DNA from: an uncultured Methylococcaceae bacterium
GTDB taxonomy: Bacteria > Pseudomonadota > Gammaproteobacteria > Methylococcales > Methylococcaceae
Length of the DNA: 8,794 bases
Direction of reading: 5' to 3'
Assembly (NCBI GenBank): GCA_903910005.1
Contig: CAIVXW010000496.1
Span: 1 to 8,794 of the forward strand
Made by a program: the position numbers and the translations under genes. This document shows positions 1-7,230 of this stretch, piece after piece; the stretch's first letter is position 1, and each line of letters begins with the position of its first letter. The notes below the pieces were generated by a model. That model was not told the DNA's origin, ran no database searches, and saw nothing but the letters and a program-made list of their open reading frames with translations.

Positions 1-2837
1 GTGATTACTGCCGCCAGGTCGAATCGGTGCAGGACGCCAGACCACTGCTGAATGATGCAGAGAGGGCAGGGGAGGCGGTGCAGCAGGCTGAACAACAGGT
101 CGGGCAGATTGGCCAGCAACTGGCAGAGTCCAGTCGCTGGCTGGAGGAGCAGCAACGCGCCGTGGATACCGGGCAGCAACAACTGGAACAGGCCCGCCAC
201 CAGCGCGAATCGGCCCGGCCCGCCATCGCGGCAGCCCGCAACCTGGATCAGGCCATCGCCACCCTGACCGAACAGGTGGCCGACTGGCAGGCTCAGCGTG
301 CCGAGGCGGAACGGCAGGTCAGCCAACTGAGCCTGCAACTGGCAGAACAGGCAGAACGGCATGCGGCACTGAACCAGACCCTGACGGCAGTAGAAACCCG
401 CCTGCAAAATCAGGCCACCCTGCAACCGCTGGTGGAGGCCTGGTCGCACTGGGAGAGCCGTCTGCAACAGGCCAACAGCCTGTGGCAAAGCCTGCAGGAG
501 GAAGCAACCCGGCTGGTTGAACTGACAACCCGGAGCCAGACCGACCAAACCGCCTGCCATGCGGCAGAACAAACCCGCATTGCGGCTGAAACCGAACTGG
601 CCCGGCTTGAACAGGCACTGAACCAGATCGTACTACCGATGACCCCCGAGGAAATGGAACGCACCCGGCTGGAGAGCCGGCAACTGGAGGCTCGGCGTGA
701 GTACCTGCAGGATGCCCGGCTGCATTGGGAAAGACGCAGGGTCTGTCTGGAACTGCTGCAAAGCATTGAGCGGCAATCGGTGGCCAGCAACGCGGAAATC
801 CTCCAGGCTGAAACGACACTCCGACAGATCGGCGACAACCTGCCCACCGTCCAGGCCGCCCTGGCCCAGGCCGAACGCGCCTTCAAAATGGCCGAACTGG
901 CATCCACCCAGACTGCCCGCGAACTGCGCCAGCAGCTCCGGGCCGGGGAAGCCTGTCCGGTCTGTGGCGCACTGGAACACCCCGACCCGGCCGGGACAAC
1001 CGCTCTGGACAACCTGCTGGGTACTCTGGAACAGGACGTGGATTTTCTGCGAAGCGAGTGCCGTCGCCTTGAGCAGGAACAAACCACGGCAGAAAGCCTG
1101 TGCCAATTTAACCGCAGACAACAACAGATATGGGAAGTGGAATTTGAAACCCAAAACCAGATACTGTTACAACTGGATGAACTCTGGCTGTCGCACCCGG
1201 CCGGGGCCGATCTGGCCCATATTTCCGACAGCAGCAAGGAGGCGGGTTGCACCGAGGCCCTGTCCAGTCTGCACCATCGACTGGAACTGTTTCAGACCAG
1301 CGAAAAAGCCTGGCGACTGATTGTGAGCCAGCAGGACGCCATACGGCAGCAGCGCGATCAGCAGTTCGTCCGGCTAACCGAAGCCCGCGACGCGGAAAGT
1401 CAGGCCAACCATGCCCTGGAACGAACCAGGGACGCTCTCGGTAACTGTCAGACCCGGCACGATCAACTCCTGCAAAACCTGCAAACCTGGCTGGAACCGC
1501 TGGACACGGTCATGCCGGAATCCGGCTGGCGTACCGACTGGCAGCGGGATCCGGCCGGATTTCAGCAGACACTGACCGATGCGGTTGCATCCTGTGCCCG
1601 GCTGCTTGATGACAAAAACCGCCTGAGCGGTGACTGTGCGGCCATCCGGGCCGACAGCGACCTGCATCAGCAGGCACTCACCCTGTCGCAGCAGCGTCTG
1701 GAGGAAGTTCAGACCCGCTGGCAACACCTGTCAGCGCAGTTACAGGAACGCCAAGCCGAGCGAAAAGCCCTGCTGCAAGGGCAAGCGGTCGGCGACTGCG
1801 AAACCGCACTTGAGGCCGCGATTGAAACGGCAGAACAGGCACTGGCCCGGCAGCAAGCCGCCCGGCAAGCGGCGGAAACCGGCTACACCCGGCAAAAAAC
1901 CCGGGCTGAAGCGGCCCGGAGTGAACTCACGGCCCGCCAGACTGCCCGGCAATCGGCCGAACAGGCGTTACGGCAGTGGCTCCAGCATCACGCCCAAACA
2001 TCGGCGCCGCTGACGCCGGAACGCCTGGGTGAACTGCTGCAGAACGGCACGGACTGGCTTCAGGCCGAACGCCAGGCACTCCAGCGCATCGACGATGCCA
2101 ATGTGGCAGCCGAAGCCCTGCACAAGGCAGCCCGGACGCAGCGGGACAGCCTGGAACAATCCCGCCCCGGCCCTGAAGAACGGGAAACACTTGAACAGCG
2201 GAAAAGCAGCCAGACGGCTGAACGCGACGCGGTGCTGGCCGATCAGGCCCGGATCAGCCTGGCCCTGCAACAGGACGACCAACTGGGAATACGCCGAACC
2301 GAGCTGGATCAGCAGGTAGCGGCTCGGGAGCAAACCCTGCGTGTCTGGAGTCGGCTGAATGAACTGATCGGGTCGGCAGACGGGCGCAAATTCCGTAATT
2401 ACGCCCAGCAAATGACACTGGACATCCTGTTGGGTTATGCCAACCGCCACCTGGAACAACTGGCCCGCCGCTACCGACTGGAGCGGGTCAGCGACAGGCT
2501 GGCCCTGATGGTAGTTGACCAGGACATGGGAGACGAGGTGCGGTCGGTACACTCGCTTTCCGGCGGAGAAACCTTTCTGGTATCCCTGGCCCTGGCACTG
2601 GGACTGGCCTCCCTGTCCTCGCACCGCGTTCAGGTGGAATCCCTTTTCATTGATGAAGGTTTTGGCAGCCTGGATGCAGAAACCCTGGATATTGCCATGA
2701 ACGCACTGGATAACCTGAACGCCCAGGGCCGCAAAGTCGGTGTTATTTCGCATGTACGGGAAATGACTGACCGCATCGGCACCCGCATCCAGGTTCGGCG
2801 TCTGGCCGCAGGCCACAGCCGGATTGTGATACCGTGA
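1..2837 (+). CDS. sbcC: SbcC, ATPase/coiled-coil subunit of the SbcCD (Mre11-Rad50-like) nuclease, 5'-truncated by the window edge
   Basis: With SbcD, SbcC forms an ATP-dependent DNA exonuclease and hairpin endonuclease that processes DNA ends and cruciforms in the cytoplasm. The frame is open to the left edge (first full codon at 3), so the N-terminal Walker A half of the ATPase is missing and no start can be chosen. Counting from the in-frame GTG at 27, about 300 residues of Gln/Glu/Ala/Arg-rich coiled coil lead to a zinc-hook CPVC (Cys310 and Cys313, bases 954-965), followed by a returning coiled coil to about residue 780. The C-terminal ATPase half has the ABC signature SLSGGET (843-849), Walker B LFIDE (Asp876, Glu877), D-loop SLD (Asp883) and H-loop SHV (His909). 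It ends with TGA at 2835-2837. About 626 residues follow the hook, somewhat more than in E. coli SbcC as I recall it. sbcD would be expected just left of the window. Family assignment is secure. Confidence 0.95.
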   Translation, partial: DYCRQVESVQDARPLLNDAERAGEAVQQAEQQVGQIGQQLAESSRWLEEQQRAVDTGQQQLEQARHQRESARPAIAAARNLDQAIATLTEQVADWQAQRAEAERQVSQLSLQLAEQAERHAALNQTLTAVETRLQNQATLQPLVEAWSHWESRLQQANSLWQSLQEEATRLVELTTRSQTDQTACHAAEQTRIAAETELARLEQALNQIVLPMTPEEMERTRLESRQLEARREYLQDARLHWERRRVCLELLQSIERQSVASNAEILQAETTLRQIGDNLPTVQAALAQAERAFKMAELASTQTARELRQQLRAGEACPVCGALEHPDPAGTTALDNLLGTLEQDVDFLRSECRRLEQEQTTAESLCQFNRRQQQIWEVEFETQNQILLQLDELWLSHPAGADLAHISDSSKEAGCTEALSSLHHRLELFQTSEKAWRLIVSQQDAIRQQRDQQFVRLTEARDAESQANHALERTRDALGNCQTRHDQLLQNLQTWLEPLDTVMPESGWRTDWQRDPAGFQQTLTDAVASCARLLDDKNRLSGDCAAIRADSDLHQQALTLSQQRLEEVQTRWQHLSAQLQERQAERKALLQGQAVGDCETALEAAIETAEQALARQQAARQAAETGYTRQKTRAEAARSELTARQTARQSAEQALRQWLQHHAQTSAPLTPERLGELLQNGTDWLQAERQALQRIDDANVAAEALHKAARTQRDSLEQSRPGPEERETLEQRKSSQTAERDAVLADQARISLALQQDDQLGIRRTELDQQVAAREQTLRVWSRLNELIGSADGRKFRNYAQQMTLDILLGYANRHLEQLARRYRLERVSDRLALMVVDQDMGDEVRSVHSLSGGETFLVSLALALGLASLSSHRVQVESLFIDEGFGSLDAETLDIAMNALDNLNAQGRKVGVISHVREMTDRIGTRIQVRRLAAGHSRIVIP

Positions 2838-2940
2838 TGCGGGGGGAATAGCCGAAATTCCGCTGTATTGACCCGATGATGCCTCAGGATATCAACCAAC
2901 GCACGGTGTCCATCGGCCTGGTGGACTGTCGGTTAACAGC

Positions 2941-3017
2941 ACCACCCCGTCAGGCTGCGCCTGCCACCCCTCCAACGGAGGGGAATTTTGGGCGGGGTGC
3001 CCGAAGGGCGGGGTGGT
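2941..3017. repeat. GC-rich palindromic intergenic element (REP/MITE-like), cloverleaf-like fold
   Basis: The ends form a perfect 9-bp inverted repeat (ACCACCCCG at 2941-2949, CGGGGTGGT at 3009-3017). Inside lie three small perfect hairpins: CAGGC/GCCTG with loop TGC (2951-2963), CCCCTCC/GGAGGGG with loop AAC (2967-2983), and GCCC/GGGC with loop GAA (2999-3009, sharing one base with the terminal stem). GGGCGGGGTG also occurs twice as a direct repeat (2990-2999 and 3006-3015). This layered symmetry is typical of dispersed bacterial intergenic repeats. The central stem followed by AATTTT could also act as a weak terminator for sbcC. With one copy in view, its repetitive nature is inferred, not shown. 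Confidence 0.6.
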
Positions 3018-3028
3018 CGTTGGGGGGG

Positions 3029-3056
3029 AGTATAGCGGTTATTTTTATTATGCCAA
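3029..3056 (-). promoter_or_regulatory. Possible leftward sigma70-like promoter in the sbcC-ygfX gap
   Basis: On the minus strand TTGGCA (complement of 3051-3056; 5 of 6 to TTGACA) lies 16 nt before TATACT (complement of 3029-3034; 5 of 6 to TATAAT). Transcription would start near 3022, run through the palindromic element and then antisense to the end of sbcC. No protein gene lies in that path. A small or antisense RNA is possible, but a chance match in a short AT-rich stretch is equally plausible. Confidence 0.25.
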
Positions 3057-3133
3057 TTCCGGGTAAGGGGAGCGGAATGGCGGGTCAGGGGTAACGGAAC
3101 CGTCCATTTCTGCTGATCCGGGCACGTCACGAC

Positions 3134-3580
3134 CTACAGGCCGGGGAAGTGACCACGGCGGGGCAGGCAGGTCAGGGTGACCCGGAGTTGACGAAAACGC
3201 TCCGAATCGGTGGCGTCGCGACTGATGAGGATTGATCGGCTTTTCCAGCCGGTGCCGAATTGCAGGATCACCAGGGCGGGGGTTGAAACGCTGTGTTCCG
3301 GTAACAGCGGGCCATGCAGGCGGGTACCGTCGCGATAATCCAGCGTCACCGTCGCGTCCGGTTCCAGCAGGAGGGTGCCGCCGACCTGACGTTTCTGCTG
3401 ATGGTTCAGCAGCAGAAAACTGGCACACACCGCCAGCAGCAACAGGCTCCGCATCCAGAGTGGCAGTTCAGTGACCGTCAGGGCCAGCAGGCCGCTGGCG
3501 TGCAATGACTGAAGCCAGTGGCATAGGGCGGGCGAGGCGTCAAGCGTCAGGTGCAGGGGGGGTAAGGAGTTGCCGGACAA
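3134..3580 (-). CDS. ygfX: YgfX-family small inner-membrane protein (CptA-like)
   Basis: This 148-residue protein starts with Pro-Pro-Leu-His-Leu near the N-terminus, has two closely spaced hydrophobic segments (about residues 19-38 and 41-58), and then a cytoplasmic beta-rich tail ending in a FRQLRVTL stretch (about 129-136). That is the layout of the YgfX family, and its place directly after sdhE is the family's usual context. E. coli YgfX was described as a toxin (CptA) affecting MreB and FtsZ, with SdhE as its partner, but the toxin-antitoxin reading is disputed now that SdhE is known as a flavinylation factor. Its job here is therefore uncertain. The chosen start is TTG (3578-3580), inside the end of sdhE, giving a 41-nt overlap that suggests translational coupling. 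No clear Shine-Dalgarno is seen and no better in-frame ATG exists near it. It is the last gene of the sdh operon and ends with TAG at 3134-3136. Confidence 0.75.
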   Translation of the reverse strand: MSGNSLPPLHLTLDASPALCHWLQSLHASGLLALTVTELPLWMRSLLLLAVCASFLLLNHQQKRQVGGTLLLEPDATVTLDYRDGTRLHGPLLPEHSVSTPALVILQFGTGWKSRSILISRDATDSERFRQLRVTLTCLPRRGHFPGL

Positions 3581-3788
3581 GGGATTGATACTCGTCAGGG
3601 GCAGGCATTGTCGGCGGGCCGTACAGCCAGTTCCACAGGTCGTCGTCGGCTTCTCCGAGCAATCGGCGGAAGCGTTGCCGTTCTTCCGGGCTTGCCTCGG
3701 GATATACGCAGGTGAGATGGCGGCGCAGGGGGAGTTCCAGTTCCTTCATGCCCCGGCGGCACAGCCACTCAATGGGGGGCTGATCCAT
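3540..3788 (-). CDS. sdhE: SdhE, FAD assembly factor for succinate dehydrogenase
   Basis: SdhE (formerly YgfY/CptB; Sdh5/SDHAF2 in mitochondria) is a small cytoplasmic protein that binds SdhA and promotes covalent FAD attachment. The 82-residue product carries the family hallmark RGMKELE at residues 12-18, whose Arg-Gly and Glu are needed for flavinylation in studied homologues. It also has the conserved helical part with a DDLWNWL stretch (about 49-55). Length matches the family. Its ATG (3786-3788) overlaps the sdhB stop by one base (TGATG), with AGGG six bases upstream as a ribosome binding site, so it is probably translated by coupling to sdhB. In E. coli sdhE lies away from sdh; here it sits inside the operon of its client enzyme. 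The last 41 nt overlap ygfX. Confidence 0.95.
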   Translation of the reverse strand: MDQPPIEWLCRRGMKELELPLRRHLTCVYPEASPEERQRFRRLLGEADDDLWNWLYGPPTMPAPDEYQSLVRQLLTPPAPDA

Positions 3789-4576
3789 CAGCCGCCCTGT
3801 CGCTCAACCAGCAGTGCCTTGATTGCGCCGATGGCTTTGGCCGGATTGAGTTGCCGGGGACATACCTGTACACAGTTCATGATGGTGTGGCAACGGTATA
3901 ACTTGAACGGATCCTCCAGGGCATCCAGCCGTTCGCCGGTGCTTTCGTCGCGGCTGTCGGCAATCCAGCGGTACGCTTGCAGGAGGCTGGCAGGCCCCAG
4001 GTAACGCTCGCCGTTCCACCAGTAGCTCGGGCAGGCGGTAGAGCAACAGGCGCAGAGGATACATTCATACAGCCCGTCAAGCCGGGCCCGTTCTTCCCGC
4101 CCCTGTCGCCGCTCGCGATCCGGCGGTGTGGGGCTTCGGGTTTGCAGCCAGGGCTGAATTGAGGCGTACTGGGCAAAAAAATGCGTTTGATCAGGTACCA
4201 GATCCTTGATGACCGGCTGATGCGGCAACGGGAAAATACGGACGCTATCGCCCTGACAGTCCTCGATGGCCAGGGTACACGCCAGGGTGTTGCGGCCGTC
4301 AATGTTCATGGCGCAGGAACCACACACCCCCTCACGACAGGAGCGACGGAAGGTCAGGCTGCTGTCGGTTTCATTCTTGATCCGGATCAGCGCATCCAGC
4401 ACCATCGGGCCGCAGGTGCCAGTATCGACCGTGAAGACATCCAGCCGGGGATTGGCGGTGGATTCAGGATCGTAGCGATAAATCTCAAAGCGGCGGAACG
4501 GTCCCTTGCCCTCGGGCACGGGATGCACCGTACCGGGTTTGACGGTGGAATTGGACGGGAGGTTGAACTGTGCCAT
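3788..4576 (-). CDS. sdhB: Succinate dehydrogenase iron-sulfur subunit SdhB
   Basis: SdhB carries electrons from the SdhA flavin to the membrane quinone site. The 262-residue product has the plant-ferredoxin-type [2Fe-2S] ligands Cys80, Cys85, Cys88 and Cys100. The C-terminal domain has CILCACC...C (Cys172, 175, 178, 182) and Cys229, Cys235, Cys239, which supply the [4Fe-4S] and [3Fe-4S] clusters by comparison with E. coli SdhB. The start at 4576 is preferred: the N-terminus beginning MAQFNLP matches long-N-terminus homologues, and GAGGAA lies eight bases upstream. An in-frame start at 4636 would lengthen the protein by 20 residues and overlap sdhA, which is unlikely. The N-terminus is about 25 residues longer than in E. 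coli, and the CGPMVLDALI and SLTFRRSC stretches resemble the alphaproteobacterial/mitochondrial type. It lies 19 nt after sdhA and overlaps sdhE by one base. Confidence 0.97.
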   Translation of the reverse strand: MAQFNLPSNSTVKPGTVHPVPEGKGPFRRFEIYRYDPESTANPRLDVFTVDTGTCGPMVLDALIRIKNETDSSLTFRRSCREGVCGSCAMNIDGRNTLACTLAIEDCQGDSVRIFPLPHQPVIKDLVPDQTHFFAQYASIQPWLQTRSPTPPDRERRQGREERARLDGLYECILCACCSTACPSYWWNGERYLGPASLLQAYRWIADSRDESTGERLDALEDPFKLYRCHTIMNCVQVCPRQLNPAKAIGAIKALLVERQGG

Positions 4577-4595
4577 GAACGGGCTTCCTCTGGGG
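4577..4595 (-). promoter_or_regulatory. Ribosome binding site of sdhB
   Basis: The 19-nt sdhA-sdhB spacer contains GAGGAA on the minus strand, eight bases before the ATG at 4574-4576. This supports the shorter start over the upstream in-frame one inside sdhA. Confidence 0.7.
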
Positions 4596-6380
4596 TTAAT
4601 ACACCCTGGGTTGGGGCGGAATGACGTCGACCTCATCGGTCAGTGTGTAAAGATGCACCGGGCGATAGCCACACCGCAGGCGGCGGTTGTGATCCAGCCA
4701 TTGCAGCGAATGTTTGAGCCAGTCGACATCATTCCGTTCAGGGAAGTCCTCGCGGGCATGGGCTCCCCGGCTTTCGGTGCGATCCAGGGCGGCTGCCAGG
4801 GTCACCGTTGCCAGTGGCAGCAGGTTGGCCAGTTCCAGGGTTTCCACCAGATCGGTATTCCAGATCAGTGAACGGTCGCTGATGGCAACCTCATCGAAGG
4901 AAGCGAGGGTGTTCAGCATGCGGCCAAGACCTTCTTCCAGCAATGCACCCGTACGGAACACACCGGCATGGGCCTGCATGATTTTCTGCATGTCCAGCCG
5001 GATGGCTGCCGTTTTGAGTGAGCCATTGGCGTGGCGCAGGCGGTCAAAGCGGGTCAGGTATGGGTCACACAGCGCGGCGGTTACGGTTTTGTGGGGTTGC
5101 CCGGGCCTGATCGTAGCGGCCACCTGCCGGGCAGCGGCGCGGCCAAACACGATCAGATCCAGCAGTGAGTTGGAGCCGAGCCGGTTGGCACCGTGTACCG
5201 AGACACAGGCGGCCTCGCCGATGGCCATGAGGCCGGGTACAACGGCATCGCCCTGGCCGTCCAAGGTGATGACCTCACCGTGACGGGTGGTCGGAATGCC
5301 ACCCATGTTGTAATGCACCGTCGGGATGACCGGGATCGGTGCGCGGGTTACGTCGACCCCGGCGAAAATTTTGACCGTCTGGCTGATCCCCGGCAGGCGT
5401 TCCTCAATCAGGGCCGGTTCCAGGTGTTCCAGATGCAGATGCAGGTGATCCCTGTCCGGCCCAACTCCCCGACCGGCCCGGATTTCCAGGGTCATGGCCC
5501 GGCTGACCACATCACGCGAAGCCAGGTCTTTGGCTTTGGGCGCGTAGCGGGGCATGAAGCGTTCACCGTCGGCGTTGGTCAGGTAGCCACCTTCGCCACG
5601 CACCCCCTCGGTTACCAGACAACCGGCCCCGTAGATACCGGTTGGATGAATCTGTACGAATTCCATGTCCTGCAGCGGCAAACCGGCCCGGATTACCATG
5701 CCGCAACCATCGCCGGTCGAGGTATGGGCAGCCGTGCAGGAAAAGTAACAGCGCCCATAACCGCCGGTTGCCAGCAGGGTGGTGTGGGCATGAAACCAGT
5801 GCAGGGTACCGTCCCTGAGGTTCCAGGCCAGCACGCCCCGGCAAACGCCGGCGTCCATAATCAGGTCGAGGGTGTAATACTCAACGAAAAATTCAACCCG
5901 GTGTTTCAGGGATTGTTGATAGAGGGTATGGAGTATCGCGTGACCGGTGAGGTCGGCAGCAGCGCAGGTACGTTGTGCCGTACCGGCCCCCTGGTGGGTG
6001 GTCATGCCGCCAAAGGCACGCTGGTAAATGGTGCCTTCGGCAGTGCGGGAAAACGGCACGCCGTAGTGTTCCAGTTCCAGCACCGCCGAGATGCCCTCCC
6101 GGCACATGAATTCGATGGCATCCTGATCGCCCAGCCAGTCCGAGCCCTTGACGGTATCGTACATGTGCCAGCGCCAGTCATCCTCGCCCATGTTGCCCAG
6201 CGCGGCACTGATACCGCCCTGGGCGGCCACCGTGTGGCTGCGGGTGGGAAAAACCTTGCTGATGCAGGCCGTGTGCAGCCCGCTTTCAGCCAGTCCGAGG
6301 GCAGCCCGCAGACCGGCCCCGCCGGCTCCGACCACCAGTGCGTCATAGTAATGGTGAACCAGGGGATAGGCCGTACTCAT
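4596..6380 (-). CDS. sdhA: Succinate dehydrogenase flavoprotein subunit SdhA
   Basis: SdhA oxidises succinate to fumarate on a covalently bound FAD, at the cytoplasmic face of complex II. The 594-residue protein is full length. It has a dinucleotide-binding GAGGAG (residues 18-23) and RSHTVAAQGG, where His49 should be the FAD-linked histidine. The active-site residues line up with E. coli: HPTG at His245, TEGVRGEG with Glu258, Arg289, His356 and Arg400. The C-terminus (RPVHLYTL, then IPPQPRVY) is intact and of the alphaproteobacterial/mitochondrial style. The ATG (6378-6380) follows the sdhD stop with one base between (TGACATG). A modest AGG ribosome site is seen just upstream. SdhE, encoded two genes downstream, is its expected flavinylation partner. 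I see no frameshift or missing key residue. Confidence 0.98.
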   Translation of the reverse strand: MSTAYPLVHHYYDALVVGAGGAGLRAALGLAESGLHTACISKVFPTRSHTVAAQGGISAALGNMGEDDWRWHMYDTVKGSDWLGDQDAIEFMCREGISAVLELEHYGVPFSRTAEGTIYQRAFGGMTTHQGAGTAQRTCAAADLTGHAILHTLYQQSLKHRVEFFVEYYTLDLIMDAGVCRGVLAWNLRDGTLHWFHAHTTLLATGGYGRCYFSCTAAHTSTGDGCGMVIRAGLPLQDMEFVQIHPTGIYGAGCLVTEGVRGEGGYLTNADGERFMPRYAPKAKDLASRDVVSRAMTLEIRAGRGVGPDRDHLHLHLEHLEPALIEERLPGISQTVKIFAGVDVTRAPIPVIPTVHYNMGGIPTTRHGEVITLDGQGDAVVPGLMAIGEAACVSVHGANRLGSNSLLDLIVFGRAAARQVAATIRPGQPHKTVTAALCDPYLTRFDRLRHANGSLKTAAIRLDMQKIMQAHAGVFRTGALLEEGLGRMLNTLASFDEVAISDRSLIWNTDLVETLELANLLPLATVTLAAALDRTESRGAHAREDFPERNDVDWLKHSLQWLDHNRRLRCGYRPVHLYTLTDEVDVIPPQPRVY

Positions 6381-6381
6381 G

Positions 6382-6762
6382 TCAACCTGCCATTTCGATA
6401 TGCCAGAGGGCCAGCAGTGCCGCTGTTCCCAGCAACAGCATGCTGCTGCGGATCAGCAGCAGCAAACTGAAACGCAGCCAGGCGGAATGGACGTAATCCT
6501 CCAGGATGGTCTGCAACCCGGTATGGGCATGCAGGATCAGCAGGGGAAGGGTGGCTGAAATCAGTACCGTATGCAGGGGATCGGCCAGCCATGCCCGGGC
6601 CGGAACGGCTGCCGTGCCGGGCCAGCGTACCAGTACCAGACTCAGCCAGACCATCAGCGGAATGAGCAGCAGCGCGGTGAGGCGTTGCCACAGCCAGGTG
6701 GCCGTACCACGCCGGGCCGAGCCGTATCCCCGGGCGTTGGCCAGTGATGAACGGAAATTCAT
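6382..6762 (-). CDS. sdhD: Succinate dehydrogenase membrane anchor subunit SdhD
   Basis: SdhD is the second membrane anchor of complex II and contributes to the heme b and ubiquinone sites. The 126-residue protein has three hydrophobic segments (about 25-46, 64-86 and 97-120). The signature HAHTG...LEDYVH is present: His78 lies 11 residues before Asp89-Tyr90, the same spacing as heme-ligand His71 and quinone-site Asp82-Tyr83 in E. coli SdhD. The ATG (6760-6762) has GGAGAGG just upstream and lies 27 nt after sdhC. The stop is one base from the sdhA start, so translation is probably coupled. Sequence similarity in this family is low, but the His-Asp-Tyr motif and position in the operon make the call firm. 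Confidence 0.92.
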   Translation of the reverse strand: MNFRSSLANARGYGSARRGTATWLWQRLTALLLIPLMVWLSLVLVRWPGTAAVPARAWLADPLHTVLISATLPLLILHAHTGLQTILEDYVHSAWLRFSLLLLIRSSMLLLGTAALLALWHIEMAG

Positions 6763-6789
6763 GATCCTCTCCGGTTGAAACGAGAACGG

Positions 6790-7176
6790 TCATGGCAGCA
6801 AGGTCGATGCCATACAGACCAGGAACAGACCCACGGTGGCCGCCAGTTCGGCCAGGGCCAGACGATTCAGCGACTGTCGTTCCAGACCGAGACCCATGTC
6901 CCAGAGCAGGTGGCGGATACCGTGAACCAGGTGCAGACACAGGGCAAACACAAAACCCCCGGTAAAAAGCCGCCCCGGCAGGGTCAGCAGCAGGGATTGC
7001 AGCCGGTCATGGACGGCCGGGTTCCAGGCCAGCAATATCAGTAAAACCAGCCACAGACAAACCCCCAGACTCAAAAAAATTCCGCTCAGGCGATGACTGA
7101 TGGAGAGCAGGGCAGTCGGGGGCAGGCGGTAAACCTGCAAATGAGGCGACAAGGGGGCAATGCGAGGTGGATTCAT
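6790..7176 (-). CDS. sdhC: Succinate dehydrogenase cytochrome b556 subunit SdhC
   Basis: SdhC is the first membrane anchor of complex II. From the ATG at 7176 the product is 128 residues, typical of the family. It begins with the usual PLSPHLQVYRLP segment, then SISHRLSG (Ser25 and Arg29 correspond to quinone-site Ser27 and Arg31 of E. coli) and HLVHGIRHLLWDMG, in which His82 should be the heme b ligand. Three membrane segments are seen (about 23-50, 68-92 and 106-126). An in-frame GTG at 7221 would give 143 residues. Neither start has a strong ribosome site, and the ATG is chosen because the resulting N-terminus has the normal family length. It is the first gene of the operon, 277 bp after the stop of the exporter gene. 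Confidence 0.92.
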   Translation of the reverse strand: MNPPRIAPLSPHLQVYRLPPTALLSISHRLSGIFLSLGVCLWLVLLILLAWNPAVHDRLQSLLLTLPGRLFTGGFVFALCLHLVHGIRHLLWDMGLGLERQSLNRLALAELAATVGLFLVCMASTLLP

Positions 7177-7230
7177 GGCAAACGGCCGGGTGGAAGTAAG
7201 GTCAGTTCGGGTTAAGGACACGGTGAATGC

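Larger units (their letters stand above)
2838..3133. other. Intergenic region between convergent sbcC and ygfX
   Basis: This 296-bp gap separates two genes that read toward each other. I see no convincing gene here: the short open frames lack ribosome binding sites and recognisable products. It holds a GC-rich palindromic element (2941-3017), a short AT-rich stretch (about 3031-3056) with a leftward promoter-like pair, and a G-rich run at 3021-3028. No classical terminator with a long T tract is visible for either gene. The hairpin at 2967-2983 followed by AATTTT is the nearest candidate for ending sbcC transcription. Confidence 0.7.

Noticed and set aside
410..1252. Minus-strand open frame of 280 codons opposite the sbcC coiled coil
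   Set aside because: Its Ser/Arg/Cys-rich low-complexity composition mirrors the Gln/Glu/Ala codons of the coiled coil; no family features.
1968..2816. Long minus-strand open frame of 282 codons opposite the end of sbcC
   Set aside because: It is antisense to the conserved SbcC ATPase domain, has no recognisable domain, and arises from high GC and codon bias of sbcC.
2941..3017. tRNA or other structured RNA gene because of the cloverleaf-like fold
   Set aside because: The loops are only three bases, there is no TPsiC-like motif, anticodon loop or CCA-type end, so it does not fit a tRNA.
3540..3580. Reading the sdhE-ygfX overlap as a frameshifted single gene or a toxin-antitoxin module
   Set aside because: Each product has the normal length and features of its own family, and SdhE is better explained as a flavinylation factor.
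5193..6470. Plus-strand open frame of 425 codons opposite sdhA
   Set aside because: It lies wholly antisense to a full-length SdhA with all active-site residues, and its product shows no known motif.
6377..6940. Minus-strand frame of 187 codons overlapping sdhD and the end of sdhC
   Set aside because: sdhC and sdhD in the other frames carry heme and quinone-site residues; this one does not.
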